Source of the DNA: Candidatus Mediterraneibacter stercoripullorum
GTDB taxonomy: Bacteria > Bacillota > Clostridia > Lachnospirales > Lachnospiraceae
DNA length: 64,000 nucleotides
Direction of reading: 5' to 3'
Assembly: GCA_019115765.1 (NCBI GenBank)
Contig: DXCZ01000012.1
Coordinates: 1 to 64,000 of the forward strand
Position numbers and translations under genes: made by a program. Each line of letters starts with the position of its first letter. Within the stretch, counting starts at the first letter, position 1. The notes under the pieces were generated by a model. The model was not told where the DNA came from and did no database searches. It worked only from the letters and a program-made list of their open reading frames with translations. Positions 52,968 through 62,832 of this stretch are shown here, piece after piece.

Positions 52968-55900
52968 TTATTCTACAGGAACGATTCCGATTTCCGGGAT
53001 TTCAAGGGTCTCGCCATATTTTACCATAAATGACTGTTTCGCAGTACTTTCATCAAATTCTTCTGCGAAAGCATATCCCTCTGGAATTACCCAGTCTTCC
53101 CCATATTCAAAGGTTGCCCACTGACCTTCCTGACCGACTTTAGAAACAGTTACTGGTTCAACGTCGATTGTCTCTCCAAACTGTCCAACAAAGTTAACCA
53201 CCAGTTTAGCAGCTTCCATTCCTTCAATCGGCCGGATTCCTACATAAACATATCCGTCTGATGTGATCGGAAGATCTCCAAGTGATATAACTTCATACCC
53301 CTCAGGTACTGCGATCTTGGACGTGTTAACATTAACCGCATCTTTATCTACAGTCATCTTTTCTTCTTTGACCTGTACTCCGTTGATCTCGTCATAGAAG
53401 TTCAAAATAATCTCTTTGGTCGTCTCAATCTTGCGCAGTTCCACAAAGATCCAGCCATCATTAATTGTGACATCTCCCGAATTAACTACTTCATATCCTT
53501 CCGGAATGTCTGTCAGCTTGCTGGTGTTTACCTGTGTTGCATCCTTATCAACCACAACCTTGCCATCAACATAGCGTCCTTCTGCGCTGATATAATAGTT
53601 GACGCCGATTTCTTTTGTCATCGGTACCGGACGGAGGCCAATATATACATAGCCGTCGGATGAAATAGAAAGATCACCTGATGATACAAGCTCATATCCT
53701 TCCGGAACCGTAATATCGGATGTATTGATCTTCCATGCATCCTTATCGACTGTCATCGTCTCCTCTTTGACCTGTACTGCATTTTCCTCATCATAGAAGT
53801 TCAGCACGATTTCTCTGGTCGTCTCGATCTTGCGCAGTTCTACAAAGATCCAGCCATCATTAATTGCAACATCTCCTGAATTAACTACTTCGTATCCTTC
53901 CGGAATGTCTGTCAGTTTGCTGGTATTTACCTGTGTTGCATCCCTGTCAACTTCAACTTTGCCTTCCACATAGCGATCTTCATCTTCAATATAATAATTA
54001 ACGCTGATTTCCTTTGTTGTTTCCGTAAGCTTCACAGGAACATATACATATCCGGCGCAGATATCCAGCATATCCTTATCTCCGATATACTCATATCCCT
54101 CGGGGATCATGTCCTTTACCTGGTCATAAGAGATTGTTTTGCTTCCCTTTGCTACAGCAACAGATGGCTCATCAACCTGAACTCCATTCTCTTCATCATA
54201 GATATTCAGTTTTACTTCTTCAGTAATATTTGACACTGTTACTTCAAGAGTCTTGCCTGGTATTCCTGTATGACTCTTGATATTTGTATAAGTAAGTGTT
54301 TCATTATCTTTGAAGATCCTTACATAGGTAGCCGGATCATCTACTGTCTTCTTCCATCCGTCTGCCTTAAGCATCTGATCTGTTTCTCCGGACAGCTGAG
54401 TATTCCAGACGATCTGTACAGGTACGTCATTCGAAGTCGGATCTTTATATGTATAGTTAACTGTTGCTTCCGGCACCGTGCTGTCTATATTGGTAACGAG
54501 AACACCAACTGAGCTTGTATTACCAAGCTTATCTTTCACTGTATAGCTCTCATCAACCGGCTTCTGGGTTGAAGTTTTCCATACTGTGGCATATCCGTCT
54601 CCGTCATCGTCATTCTGAGCTGTGAAAAGCAGGCTGCTTTCATCTGTCATGTATACTTTAAACGGCTCATCTCCGGTCAGTGTTATATTCTTTGTATATG
54701 TCATCTGATCCGGGTTATCCACTTCAACTGTCACTTCCGGTCCGGTCTTGTCAATATTGGTGATATCAATAACAACATCTTCTCCAGGTACTCCTGTAAA
54801 GCTCTTAATGTTATCATACACAACATGCGTATTTTCTCTGAAGAGTTTCACAAATGTTGCCGGAATATCATCTGTCTTTTTCCAGCCATCATCAATAAGA
54901 CGTTCCTCCACATCCTCGGAGGGATATGTATTCCACACTAACTGTACAGGCACTACACCATTTGTCGGTTCTGTAACAGTATAATTGATCTTTGCCACCG
55001 GCTTTGTGCTGTCAACGTTCGTCACCAGAACTGCCACGCTTGTCCGGTTGCCCAGCTGATCCTCAACTTCTACTCCTTCATATGCCGGATGACCTGCGGA
55101 GGCTTTCCATACCGTGGCATATCCGTCTCCGTCGTCGTCATTCTGAGCTGTGAATCCCATCTTGCTTACAGAACTGTTATTCACCTTAAACGGCTCATCT
55201 CCGGTTAATGTTACTGTCTTTGTAGGAGTAGGCTGATCCGGCTTTTCCACATCTACTGTAACATTGGGAGCAGTCTGATCAACATAGAATGTATACTCTG
55301 TGCTGTTTCCGGCCTTATCCCACACAGTCAGCGTGTTTTTGCCTGCCTCACCGTTTCCGGTATTCAGATAGTTTCGGATGTTCTGATAATTGCCGTCTCC
55401 CCACTGTCCTGTGATCCCCGTCGGTTTCTCTTTGCCATTCAGAACATAATAGTCAAGTGCTGCATTATCACTGAACTTCAGGCTGATATTGATATTATAT
55501 GGTTTGGACTGATCAATATCCTGCAGCTCTCCTCCGGTGGAAATCTGAGCTTTCGGAGCAGATTTATCGATTCCTGTAACCGATATGAAAACAGTCCCTT
55601 CCTTACCAGATAAGTTTAAAAATGTTACTGTTTCCTCAGTATTTGCGGTGTACACTTTTTCGAATGTATTCTTCTTCGAAGCGTCCACTCTTTTCCAGCC
55701 TTCCGGAGCCTGGCATTCCGTATTTGTCACCACGCGTACCGTTACATCCTTATTTGTGAGAACTGCTTTTCCATCCACAACATTAGAATACGTAACAGAT
55801 GCTGCTTCAGGAACTGTGTTGTCAATCCTCTTTACTTCCACCTTTGCATTGCCTGTATTACCGGCACGGTCTGTCACTGTAACGTTCTCTTTTGCAGTAG

Positions 55901-56558
55901 CATAATATGTCTTTTCGAATTTCCGGCCATCGCTGCCCTCGACCTCACTCCAGCCTTCCGGAGCCGCTACAGCTTCGTCCGCTGTGATCGTCACTGTCTT
56001 GGACTGACTGAAAGAGCTGTTAGAGGGAGAATAAGACACGTCAGTAATAACAGGAGCAGTCTGATCAATATAGAAGACAAATTTCTTCACATTTCCCGCC
56101 TTATCATAAACAGTTAGATCATTCCTTCCGTCCTCTCCATTTCCCATATTAAGATAACTTGATATGTTCTGGAAATTACCGTCACCCCATGTGCCATTCA
56201 GACCGGTGGGGCGTTCCTTGCCATTCAGGATATAATACCCAAGCGCCTTATCATCACTGAACTTCAAGCTGACATTCTTATTGAAATAAGGCGCGGTATT
56301 TTCTGTCAATTCTGTCATCTGTCCGTTAATATTAATGTATGCGCGCGGGCCTGTCTGATCCTGATCTGTTACATCAACATTTACCTCATTACTGCCGGCA
56401 GCCTGTACTGACTCGACTGCCTTCGGCTCTTCTGTGGACTCTTTTGTCACTGCAGCAGGAAATCCTGCTCTGTAACCGGCTGCCATGCCCGGTACAACAG
56501 TTGTAAGAGCCATTGCCGCAGAAAGTGCGATCGCTATCTGCGCTTTTCGTCTTTTCAT
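52968..56558 (-). CDS. Large secreted Ig-like/MucBP-like repeat protein
   Basis: A 1196-aa protein with a Sec signal peptide (MKRRKAQIAIALSAAMAL to GMAAG), an N-terminal half of Ig-like repeats, and a C-terminal half of about five repeats of roughly 55-75 residues with the pattern VNTSKLTDIPEGYEVVNSGD. The block GNGEAGKNTLTVWDKAGN occurs in variant form twice here and once in the neighbouring 1673-aa protein. The C-terminal domain (PEGYAFAEEFD, FMVKYGETL) is also shared. No LPXTG is present. The ATG at 56558 has AAGGAGAG upstream. Probably a surface or secreted structural protein; MucBP-like repeats make host mucin a possible ligand, which is only a guess. Confidence 0.82.
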   Translation of the reverse strand: MKRRKAQIAIALSAAMALTTVVPGMAAGYRAGFPAAVTKESTEEPKAVESVQAAGSNEVNVDVTDQDQTGPRAYININGQMTELTENTAPYFNKNVSLKFSDDKALGYYILNGKERPTGLNGTWGDGNFQNISSYLNMGNGEDGRNDLTVYDKAGNVKKFVFYIDQTAPVITDVSYSPSNSSFSQSKTVTITADEAVAAPEGWSEVEGSDGRKFEKTYYATAKENVTVTDRAGNTGNAKVEVKRIDNTVPEAASVTYSNVVDGKAVLTNKDVTVRVVTNTECQAPEGWKRVDASKKNTFEKVYTANTEETVTFLNLSGKEGTVFISVTGIDKSAPKAQISTGGELQDIDQSKPYNINISLKFSDNAALDYYVLNGKEKPTGITGQWGDGNYQNIRNYLNTGNGEAGKNTLTVWDKAGNSTEYTFYVDQTAPNVTVDVEKPDQPTPTKTVTLTGDEPFKVNNSSVSKMGFTAQNDDDGDGYATVWKASAGHPAYEGVEVEDQLGNRTSVAVLVTNVDSTKPVAKINYTVTEPTNGVVPVQLVWNTYPSEDVEERLIDDGWKKTDDIPATFVKLFRENTHVVYDNIKSFTGVPGEDVVIDITNIDKTGPEVTVEVDNPDQMTYTKNITLTGDEPFKVYMTDESSLLFTAQNDDDGDGYATVWKTSTQKPVDESYTVKDKLGNTSSVGVLVTNIDSTVPEATVNYTYKDPTSNDVPVQIVWNTQLSGETDQMLKADGWKKTVDDPATYVRIFKDNETLTYTNIKSHTGIPGKTLEVTVSNITEEVKLNIYDEENGVQVDEPSVAVAKGSKTISYDQVKDMIPEGYEYIGDKDMLDICAGYVYVPVKLTETTKEISVNYYIEDEDRYVEGKVEVDRDATQVNTSKLTDIPEGYEVVNSGDVAINDGWIFVELRKIETTREIVLNFYDEENAVQVKEETMTVDKDAWKINTSDITVPEGYELVSSGDLSISSDGYVYIGLRPVPMTKEIGVNYYISAEGRYVDGKVVVDKDATQVNTSKLTDIPEGYEVVNSGDVTINDGWIFVELRKIETTKEIILNFYDEINGVQVKEEKMTVDKDAVNVNTSKIAVPEGYEVISLGDLPITSDGYVYVGIRPIEGMEAAKLVVNFVGQFGETIDVEPVTVSKVGQEGQWATFEYGEDWVIPEGYAFAEEFDESTAKQSFMVKYGETLEIPEIGIVPVE

Positions 56559-56840
56559 ACAACTTCTCTCCTTTTCCTTAAATCTGATGCTCCTGCCTAA
56601 AGGCTGATACACCAGTCCAACTATATATTAGTCCTTCTATATATAGATGTCAAATATTTCTAATGTTTCTTTCAGCTATCAGAGAAATGAAGTTCTTGCT
56701 GCCTGTAAGACAATCGCATCGCCAAAGAGGAAGAAGTTCATAAAAACTACAAATACCGGTGATGACTCTGCAAAATATGTATATATTGTCCAGTCTGTGA
56801 TTTCTCTTTTGTCTTTCGTTACTCATTTTATTATCCCCAG

Positions 56841-57401
56841 TCATTTTCTTCTCCGCTTCCGGCTGCGGAGATTCTTCAGCAGATGGAATACGCACCAGCC
56901 CAGGACAGCTCCCAGCACATTGTTCAGGATGTCGTCGAATTCGAAGAGCCCCAGCCGGAAGATCAGCTGACAGCACTCCACCGCGCCGCTCAGGATCAGG
57001 GCTACCAGGCAGACGATCCTAAGAGGGCATTTCCTGAAAGCATCAGTCATGATGAATCCCAGAGGGAAGAACAGCAGTATATTGTTCAGGATCTCCATCC
57101 CCAGAGCTGCATTATGACGGATGATCCACTCCTTATAGGACCAGAACAGCTCCAGCTCATAAGAATGGGCCGAAGAGCTGTCCCGGAACATAAGGGTAAA
57201 ATATACAATCGTCACTATCTCGATTCCAAAGCCCAGCAGAGCCGTCGGCTCCCTCAGCTTGTTGAAGAGCGGGCTGTTCGGCCGGTGCATCAGCAGGATA
57301 TAGCAGACAACGAATGCGGCAAGGAAGATCATCAGGCCATAATACTGTCTGATATACATCCACAGGAAATGAAATGCATCGGATATAAAACTAACCGGCA
57401 T
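56841..57401 (-). CDS. VanZ-family membrane protein
   Basis: A 186-aa protein with four or five membrane helices (YGLMIFLAAFVVCYILL, LLGFGIEIVTIVYFTLMF, IVCLVALILSGAVECCQLI, GAVLGWCVFHLL) and the VanZ pattern NILLFFPLGFIMTDAF and EFDDILNNVLGAVLGW. VanZ-like proteins give low-level glycopeptide tolerance in some hosts, but most have no known function. The ATG at 57401 overlaps the end of the fusion gene by 11 bp; the track's upstream 27 residues are that gene in another frame. No resistance genes are nearby. Confidence 0.85.
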   Translation of the reverse strand: MPVSFISDAFHFLWMYIRQYYGLMIFLAAFVVCYILLMHRPNSPLFNKLREPTALLGFGIEIVTIVYFTLMFRDSSSAHSYELELFWSYKEWIIRHNAALGMEILNNILLFFPLGFIMTDAFRKCPLRIVCLVALILSGAVECCQLIFRLGLFEFDDILNNVLGAVLGWCVFHLLKNLRSRKRRRK

Positions 57402-59013
57402 ATTTCCTGATGATCTCCTGCATCCGACCGAACTGCTGCTCCATCTCATCGACCAGCCGGAACTGAGTCCTTGCCCGGACAAGGTTATGTTCCGGATACT
57501 CGGTCTTGAAATAGGTGTCGCCCTGGAGATAGTCGGTCAGGAAACGGATCCCGCACTCCAGCGTCATCAGCCTTGCGCCCCAGGGCAGGCTGTCGATCTC
57601 CGCTTCTGTCAGCACGTCCTTCGTCTCCTCCAGATAGCCTTTCACATACAGCTCATAGAGGGAGATGTCGAAATGCATCTTGTCCAGATCCCGCTCATCT
57701 TCCTCAGCTGTTGCCGCGCCGAACCGGATGGAATCACCGAAGTCATTTGCCGCAAGCCCCGGCATAATAGTATCCAGATCGATGATGCACAGTCCTTTCC
57801 CGGTCTTTCCGTCGAAAAGGATGTTATTCAGCTTCGTGTCATTGTGGGTAACCCGCAGGGGAAGGTTTCCATTTTCCTGCTGCTCTACCAGCACGCCGCA
57901 GTCCTTCTCCCTGGCAAGCACGAAGTCGATCTCCGGCCGGCAGGAGGCAGCCCGGTTCTTCAGATCCCGCTTCAGCGCCACCTGGAATGCCCCGAATCGT
58001 TTCACTGTGTTGTGAAAGTCCGGAATCGTTTCGTTCAGCTTGTCTGCCGGATAATCACTGAGCTGCTTCAGGAAATGTCCGAAGCTGCTGCCCGACTGAT
58101 AGAACTGCTCCGGATCCTCCACGATCTGATAGCACTCCGAGTCCGGGATAAAGTTATAGCACCGCCACGGCTCTCCCTCGCCATCCTCGAAGTAATTGCT
58201 GCCGCTCTTTGTCTTGATATAGGAGAGAGTTCCCCGGTCCGGGTCTCCGCCCTCCCGGCGGATCACATTTCGCAGATACTCTGTCACTCCGAAAATATTG
58301 TCCATCACACCGGCAGGATCACGGAACACATTGCTGTTCACCCGCTGCAGGACGTAGGAGAGCTCGTCTCCCTCCTCCCCGGGCATGTAGACCGCATATG
58401 TCTCATTGATATGCCCGGCGCCGAAGGGCTTCACATAGCTGCATCTCGGGCCGAAACCAAACGCATAGATGGCGTCCTCCAGGTTCCGGTCATTGACACC
58501 GTCGATCTTCCTTCTGGTAGAAAAAATAACCTCTCCGGCCTCTACCTTTTGCTTTGGGGATATGTTACAGTTGGCCTTCACCACACTGCCCAGTCCGATA
58601 TGTGCGCCGCGGGCCACATGAGAATCGTGATCCACTACAGCACCGCTGTTGACGAGAACGCCGTGCTCGATCACAGTATGAGTATTCACCACTGCTCTCT
58701 GCATGACAAATGTTCCGTTGCCGATAACTGCGCTGGGACTTACCACTGCCGACGGATGGATGATGGCCGGCACCTGGTATCCCGCCTCTATCAGCTTCTC
58801 CGTCCAGTAGAGCCGCATGTTGTTATCTCCCAGAGCCGCCACCGCTGTGTCGTACTTTTCCCTGAAGTCTTCGTAATCACAGCATTTCCCGACCACGTCC
58901 GGCTCCTTCACTGCGTCGTCGAGAAACACCACATCTTCATATCCAAGCAGGCGGGCCGTCTCCTGTATCATATGTCCGAAGCCGCCTGCTCCCAGAATCA
59001 ATAAACTATTCAT
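57391..59013 (-). CDS. Fusion of PglD/NeuD-like acetyltransferase and APH-type phosphotransferase
   Basis: A 540-aa two-domain protein. Residues 1-170 form a PglD/NeuD-like unit: Rossmann start LLILGAGGFGHMI, then left-handed beta-helix hexapeptides (AIIHPSAVVSPSAVIGNG, AVVDHDSHVARGAHIG). Residues 180-540 form an aminoglycoside/choline-kinase-like phosphotransferase with GAGHINETY, the catalytic VTHNDTKLNNILFD and CIIDLDTIMPG, resembling N-acetylhexosamine kinases (NahK type). A single chain that both acylates and phosphorylates a sugar would suit salvage or decoration of amino sugars, consistent with GlmS and UDP-sugar genes nearby. The combined activity is inference. Confidence 0.82.
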   Translation of the reverse strand: MNSLLILGAGGFGHMIQETARLLGYEDVVFLDDAVKEPDVVGKCCDYEDFREKYDTAVAALGDNNMRLYWTEKLIEAGYQVPAIIHPSAVVSPSAVIGNGTFVMQRAVVNTHTVIEHGVLVNSGAVVDHDSHVARGAHIGLGSVVKANCNISPKQKVEAGEVIFSTRRKIDGVNDRNLEDAIYAFGFGPRCSYVKPFGAGHINETYAVYMPGEEGDELSYVLQRVNSNVFRDPAGVMDNIFGVTEYLRNVIRREGGDPDRGTLSYIKTKSGSNYFEDGEGEPWRCYNFIPDSECYQIVEDPEQFYQSGSSFGHFLKQLSDYPADKLNETIPDFHNTVKRFGAFQVALKRDLKNRAASCRPEIDFVLAREKDCGVLVEQQENGNLPLRVTHNDTKLNNILFDGKTGKGLCIIDLDTIMPGLAANDFGDSIRFGAATAEEDERDLDKMHFDISLYELYVKGYLEETKDVLTEAEIDSLPWGARLMTLECGIRFLTDYLQGDTYFKTEYPEHNLVRARTQFRLVDEMEQQFGRMQEIIRKYAG

Positions 59014-59162
59014 CTCTTTCCCTGCCGGAAAGCCTCAGTGACTGCCCAGGTCTTCCCGGTACTCCTTTCTGATCTGCTGCCCGCTGCACAGAGCAGGCGT
59101 CAATCCCCATTTTATCCGTTATATTCTATCACCATTTTTCTCTCCGGACAAGGAGCTTCTGA

Positions 59163-60848
59163 TCAAAGCAGTTTCTCCGGTCTGCTCATGCGCCCGGTCC
59201 ACCCCAGACTGCGAGCCCACTCCCGGGTACCTTCCTGGTCGTAGTCCCAGTTATCCGGAATTGCATCCAGATATTCCTCCTGTGACCATCCCTCCGCTAT
59301 CCCCTTCTCATTCCAGAATAACGTCTCCTTCTCTTTATTTATGCCCCTCAGAAACCTGATATAACCGTCGATTCCGCCTACATCATCCAGCACCGGCAGG
59401 CCGTCCGCAGCCAGACATACCGGACGGTATGTCTCCTCCACTATTGAAAATGCACGATCCAGCTCCTGCACCGTTATCCTTTCCTGTTCCACCAGATCCG
59501 CACAGCTTCCGGGAGCCGTGATCCGTACAAGCCATCCGTCTCCATAGTCATATTCATAAAGCAGTGTGTCTGTACAACAGGAGATCCAAGGCTGCACATC
59601 CGGTTCATCCAGACCGCTCTCCAGTATACTCTCGATATCTGCTTTCCTCTCTCTTGTCATGAATTTACCGTAAGTATCTGAAATCACCGCTCCATTCTTT
59701 TCCGCTTTTCCAGCAAGCAGATCTCCGATGCTCAGCCTCTCAAGAAGCTGCTTGGGATCCTGCTCATAATAAGCGAATATGTCCGCCGGCGATGCAGTCC
59801 GGACCGCCGGGAATTCATTCAGAATCACGCAAGCATCCTGCCTGCACCGGACAATCCCTTCACCGTGATTCAGTGACAGATATGGACCGGTATACTTCCT
59901 CTTCAGCCAGTTCCGGAAACTTCCCTTCTCATAATCATCCGCCCAGAACAGATCCTCCTCTCCCATCAGCGGCGACCGGAACAGCACTCCCACCAGATCA
60001 AGCCAGTTCTGAGCACTGTTCTCCGTGAGACCTGAAAATACCGCCTCCGGCAGTCTGAAGCTGTGAAGATGCGAGTTCTCCCAGCCGAATGCCCGCTGTA
60101 TCATATAGTGAAGAGCATAGAGAGGCATATCTTCCGGAACCGCAATATCCCTTGTGATCCTGTCTCCATATTTCACCCGGCCATAAGTGTGCAGTACCCG
60201 CTGTTCTTCTTCCTCCTCCAGAAGTCTGTACTGCTTCATAGCAGCACTTTCCTTCCTTTCATTACCTTCATCATTTTCATTCAGCTCCAGATGGTCGTGG
60301 CTGATCAGCTCCAGATGCAGACGCATTACTCCAACAGGACATTGGCTTTCCTTCTCCTTGCCCTCTATCGCTGCTCCTTCTATCGCTGTTCCCCCCATCT
60401 CTGTACCTTTCCTCTCCATATCTTCCGTCCCGCTCATCCCGCTCATTTCTTCCCATCCTTCCTCTTTTGCAATGGAAATCGACTTCTTCAGCGTCTTCTC
60501 CCGGACGATCCGCATCCTTCTCCTGTACTCTTCCGAATTCACTGCATCGGCGGAGCGCTGCTCCTTGTTGTAGATTCCTCTGGTGTAGGGCAGATACTGC
60601 TGCACTGCCTTCTCCGTAGTATTTAAGACGGACGCGATCTGAGCGGCCGTCAGTCCCTGTTCATGATAATGCTGCACTGCAAGGCTGGTGCGGCTGGACC
60701 ATATTTTCTCAGTGATCAGGACACGCCTGACCTTCACTTCTGAAACATGAAGCCCTTTGGCGGTGCGCTGTATGGATTCCGTCTCCAGATATCCGTCGAT
60801 GATCTTCTGATACAGGATATCGTCCGGTCTGCCATCTGTCTGTGTCAT
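59163..60848 (-). CDS. HTH plus plasmid pRiA4b ORF-3-like protein
   Basis: A 561-aa protein. The N-terminus (about 1-95) has two helix-turn-helix-like stretches (ESIQRTAKGLHVSEVKVRRVL and LTAAQIASVLNTTEKAVQQYL). A low-complexity linker rich in Glu, Met and Gly (about 130-170) joins a pRiA4b ORF-3 domain (about 180-470: LYALHYMIQRAFGWENSHLHSF, LLYEYDYGDGWLVRI), which is known as a cargo of IS1096-type transposons and from many clostridial chromosomes. No transposase or terminal repeats are seen here. Function unknown. Confidence 0.8.
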   Translation of the reverse strand: MTQTDGRPDDILYQKIIDGYLETESIQRTAKGLHVSEVKVRRVLITEKIWSSRTSLAVQHYHEQGLTAAQIASVLNTTEKAVQQYLPYTRGIYNKEQRSADAVNSEEYRRRMRIVREKTLKKSISIAKEEGWEEMSGMSGTEDMERKGTEMGGTAIEGAAIEGKEKESQCPVGVMRLHLELISHDHLELNENDEGNERKESAAMKQYRLLEEEEEQRVLHTYGRVKYGDRITRDIAVPEDMPLYALHYMIQRAFGWENSHLHSFRLPEAVFSGLTENSAQNWLDLVGVLFRSPLMGEEDLFWADDYEKGSFRNWLKRKYTGPYLSLNHGEGIVRCRQDACVILNEFPAVRTASPADIFAYYEQDPKQLLERLSIGDLLAGKAEKNGAVISDTYGKFMTRERKADIESILESGLDEPDVQPWISCCTDTLLYEYDYGDGWLVRITAPGSCADLVEQERITVQELDRAFSIVEETYRPVCLAADGLPVLDDVGGIDGYIRFLRGINKEKETLFWNEKGIAEGWSQEEYLDAIPDNWDYDQEGTREWARSLGWTGRMSRPEKLL

Positions 60849-61013
60849 CTGGGTTGCCTCCTTTTTCCCTTTAATCTCTTGTGTATCTCTTGATTGCTGT
60901 CCTGATCCGTGTCAGCCACGAAAAAAGCAGCTGATGACGGATACACCTAGATATTTTTATCTGAATTATAGGCCGATATATATCACATGTCAACCTAATG
61001 TTTTTATGTGGAG

Positions 61014-61044
61014 AAAAGGAGTTCTGTCTGGGGACAGAACTCCT
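61014..61044 (-). terminator. Intrinsic terminator of the AAA-ATPase gene
   Basis: AGGAGTTCTGTC pairs with GACAGAACTCCT around a 4-nt loop, then TTTTCTCC on the minus strand, 40 bp past the stop codon. Confidence 0.85.
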
Positions 61045-61084
61045 GGGATATTCGCCTTTATATGATATTTTCCACAAGAAAAAA

Positions 61085-62782
61085 TTATTCCCTTTCCTTC
61101 TCTGCCAGCTTAATGAGACACCTCTTTCCAAGAAAGGCAGCACCATAACATAGTATCGTCGTATAACCTTCCATCTCAAGGTTCTTTACATACTGCCTGT
61201 CTTTGATCTGCTTCAGCGCCGCCGCACATTCTTTTTCAAGACTTGCCTCACCTTTTCCGGGCCATTTAATCTCTATCACAATGGCTCGTCTCCGCTCCTG
61301 CTCTTTCACAACGATATCTGCACGCCCGGTCCCCTGCTCGGAATCCGTCCGCACATCATAACCTGCACCGGAAAACAATCCTGCAACAAATGCATGATAG
61401 AAATCTTCTTTATAGTCAAAGTAGCTGATCGTGCCAAAGAGAATATCTGTCACATCCTGTGTCAGCTTGTCTTCATCACCATTCCACCATGCCGAAAATA
61501 AACTGCTGCGATCCCTTACAGAAATCTTCTCTTCAAACCACTTCCTGACGGTATCGCCAAACACTGACTTTACTTCTTCATTCGGGATTCTGAGAACAGT
61601 ATTCCCTTTTATCACATTCATTTCCTTTGGAACTTTTTCCGGAAGCACCCTCGTCAGATATCCTGTCAGATACAGGATACTCCACAGATTATCCTCCGTA
61701 GAATGAGCAATGTCGTATGTGAGATCCTCTCTGATTAATTCCTGAATTGCCCCACCTGACAGTAATGTTTCAAACTTGGCATTAACATTGATCCGTGGAT
61801 GTTCGATAAACCGCTGGATAATATTATTATGACTGGTATCAAGCCAGTAATTCTCAGGTTCAGCCTTTTCATCCTTCATCAGAGCACGAACATGATTAAT
61901 CACATCCCAAGGACAATAAATCTCTTTCCTTCCAAAAATATATCCGTCATACCATTTTCTCATCTGAGGCAGTGCCTCCTGTAACCCGGCAGTCTGCAGA
62001 AGGCTTTCCACCTCAGATTCTGTAAAGCCAAAATAGTCCTGATAACTTTCTCCGGAAATTGAATTAGAGATAAAATTGTTTGCGCCGGTAAATATACTTT
62101 CCTTTGCAATGCGAAGACATCCCGTCACTACAGCAAATTTAAGCGATGGATTAGACTTCCACACCATGCCGAGAAACTTTTTAATAATATTCAGCATTTC
62201 CTTATAGTAACCGTTATCACTGGCTTTAGCGAGCGGGACATCGTATTCATCTACCAGAAGGATTACATCTTTTCCATAGTAGGCTTTCATCATGCGCAGC
62301 AATGTATCAAGAGCGCACTGCAGATCAATTGTATCGGCTTTCCTTGATTTTAATTCAAGGAAAACCTCTCTGTCAGTCGGATCCACCTTATCGCTCTGAA
62401 CTAAATAAGCATGTTCAATGCAGATCTTTGAAACCGTCTTCTCCAGGAGACCATATGCGTCCTGAAATTCATCCCCATCTACATCTTTCAATGTAATGAA
62501 TAATACAGGCCACTGGTTCATCCACGCCGCACAGAGTTCTTTATCATCTGTAATCTCAAGCCCCTCGAAAATCTTTCTGCTGTCTTTCCGAATATCAAAA
62601 AACTCGGCCAGCATACTCATTGTAAGTGTTTTCCCAAAGCGTCGGGGCCGGGTGATCAGATTCACATCAAATGTCTCACTCAGCAGTTCTCTGATAAATC
62701 CAGTTTTATCAATGTAGTAGCAGCCACTGGTACGAACTTTTGCGAAATTATCAATACCATACGGCAGATTCACCTTCACCAT
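61085..62782 (-). CDS. AAA-ATPase-like/PD-(D/E)XK nuclease family protein (DUF1703 type)
   Basis: A 565-aa protein with an N-terminal AAA-ATPase-like domain (LPYGIDNFAKVRTSGCYYIDKTGFI, P-loop-like LITRPRRFGKTLTMSML, ILLVDEYDVPL) and a C-terminal PD-(D/E)XK nuclease-like domain (GTGRADIVVKEQERRRAIVIEIKWPG). This family is amplified in Lachnospiraceae and Bacteroidetes genomes. Its role is unknown; defence and mobile-element functions have been suggested but are unproven. All core motifs look intact. It is a single-gene unit with its own terminator. Confidence 0.9.
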   Translation of the reverse strand: MVKVNLPYGIDNFAKVRTSGCYYIDKTGFIRELLSETFDVNLITRPRRFGKTLTMSMLAEFFDIRKDSRKIFEGLEITDDKELCAAWMNQWPVLFITLKDVDGDEFQDAYGLLEKTVSKICIEHAYLVQSDKVDPTDREVFLELKSRKADTIDLQCALDTLLRMMKAYYGKDVILLVDEYDVPLAKASDNGYYKEMLNIIKKFLGMVWKSNPSLKFAVVTGCLRIAKESIFTGANNFISNSISGESYQDYFGFTESEVESLLQTAGLQEALPQMRKWYDGYIFGRKEIYCPWDVINHVRALMKDEKAEPENYWLDTSHNNIIQRFIEHPRINVNAKFETLLSGGAIQELIREDLTYDIAHSTEDNLWSILYLTGYLTRVLPEKVPKEMNVIKGNTVLRIPNEEVKSVFGDTVRKWFEEKISVRDRSSLFSAWWNGDEDKLTQDVTDILFGTISYFDYKEDFYHAFVAGLFSGAGYDVRTDSEQGTGRADIVVKEQERRRAIVIEIKWPGKGEASLEKECAAALKQIKDRQYVKNLEMEGYTTILCYGAAFLGKRCLIKLAEKERE

Positions 62783-62832
62783 TCAACCTTCACCCTTTAC
62801 ATCTGATCCATCTCATGCGACTTGCTGCCTGA

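Noticed and set aside
57487-59004. 505-aa plus-strand ORF
   Set aside because: Exact antisense shadow of the acyltransferase/phosphotransferase gene; the minus-strand protein has clear motifs and a plausible start.
59163-62782. A mobile element or defence island carrying the pRiA4b-like and AAA/PD-(D/E)XK genes
   Set aside because: No transposase, integrase, terminal repeats or second defence gene; each gene stands alone and at least one has its own terminator.
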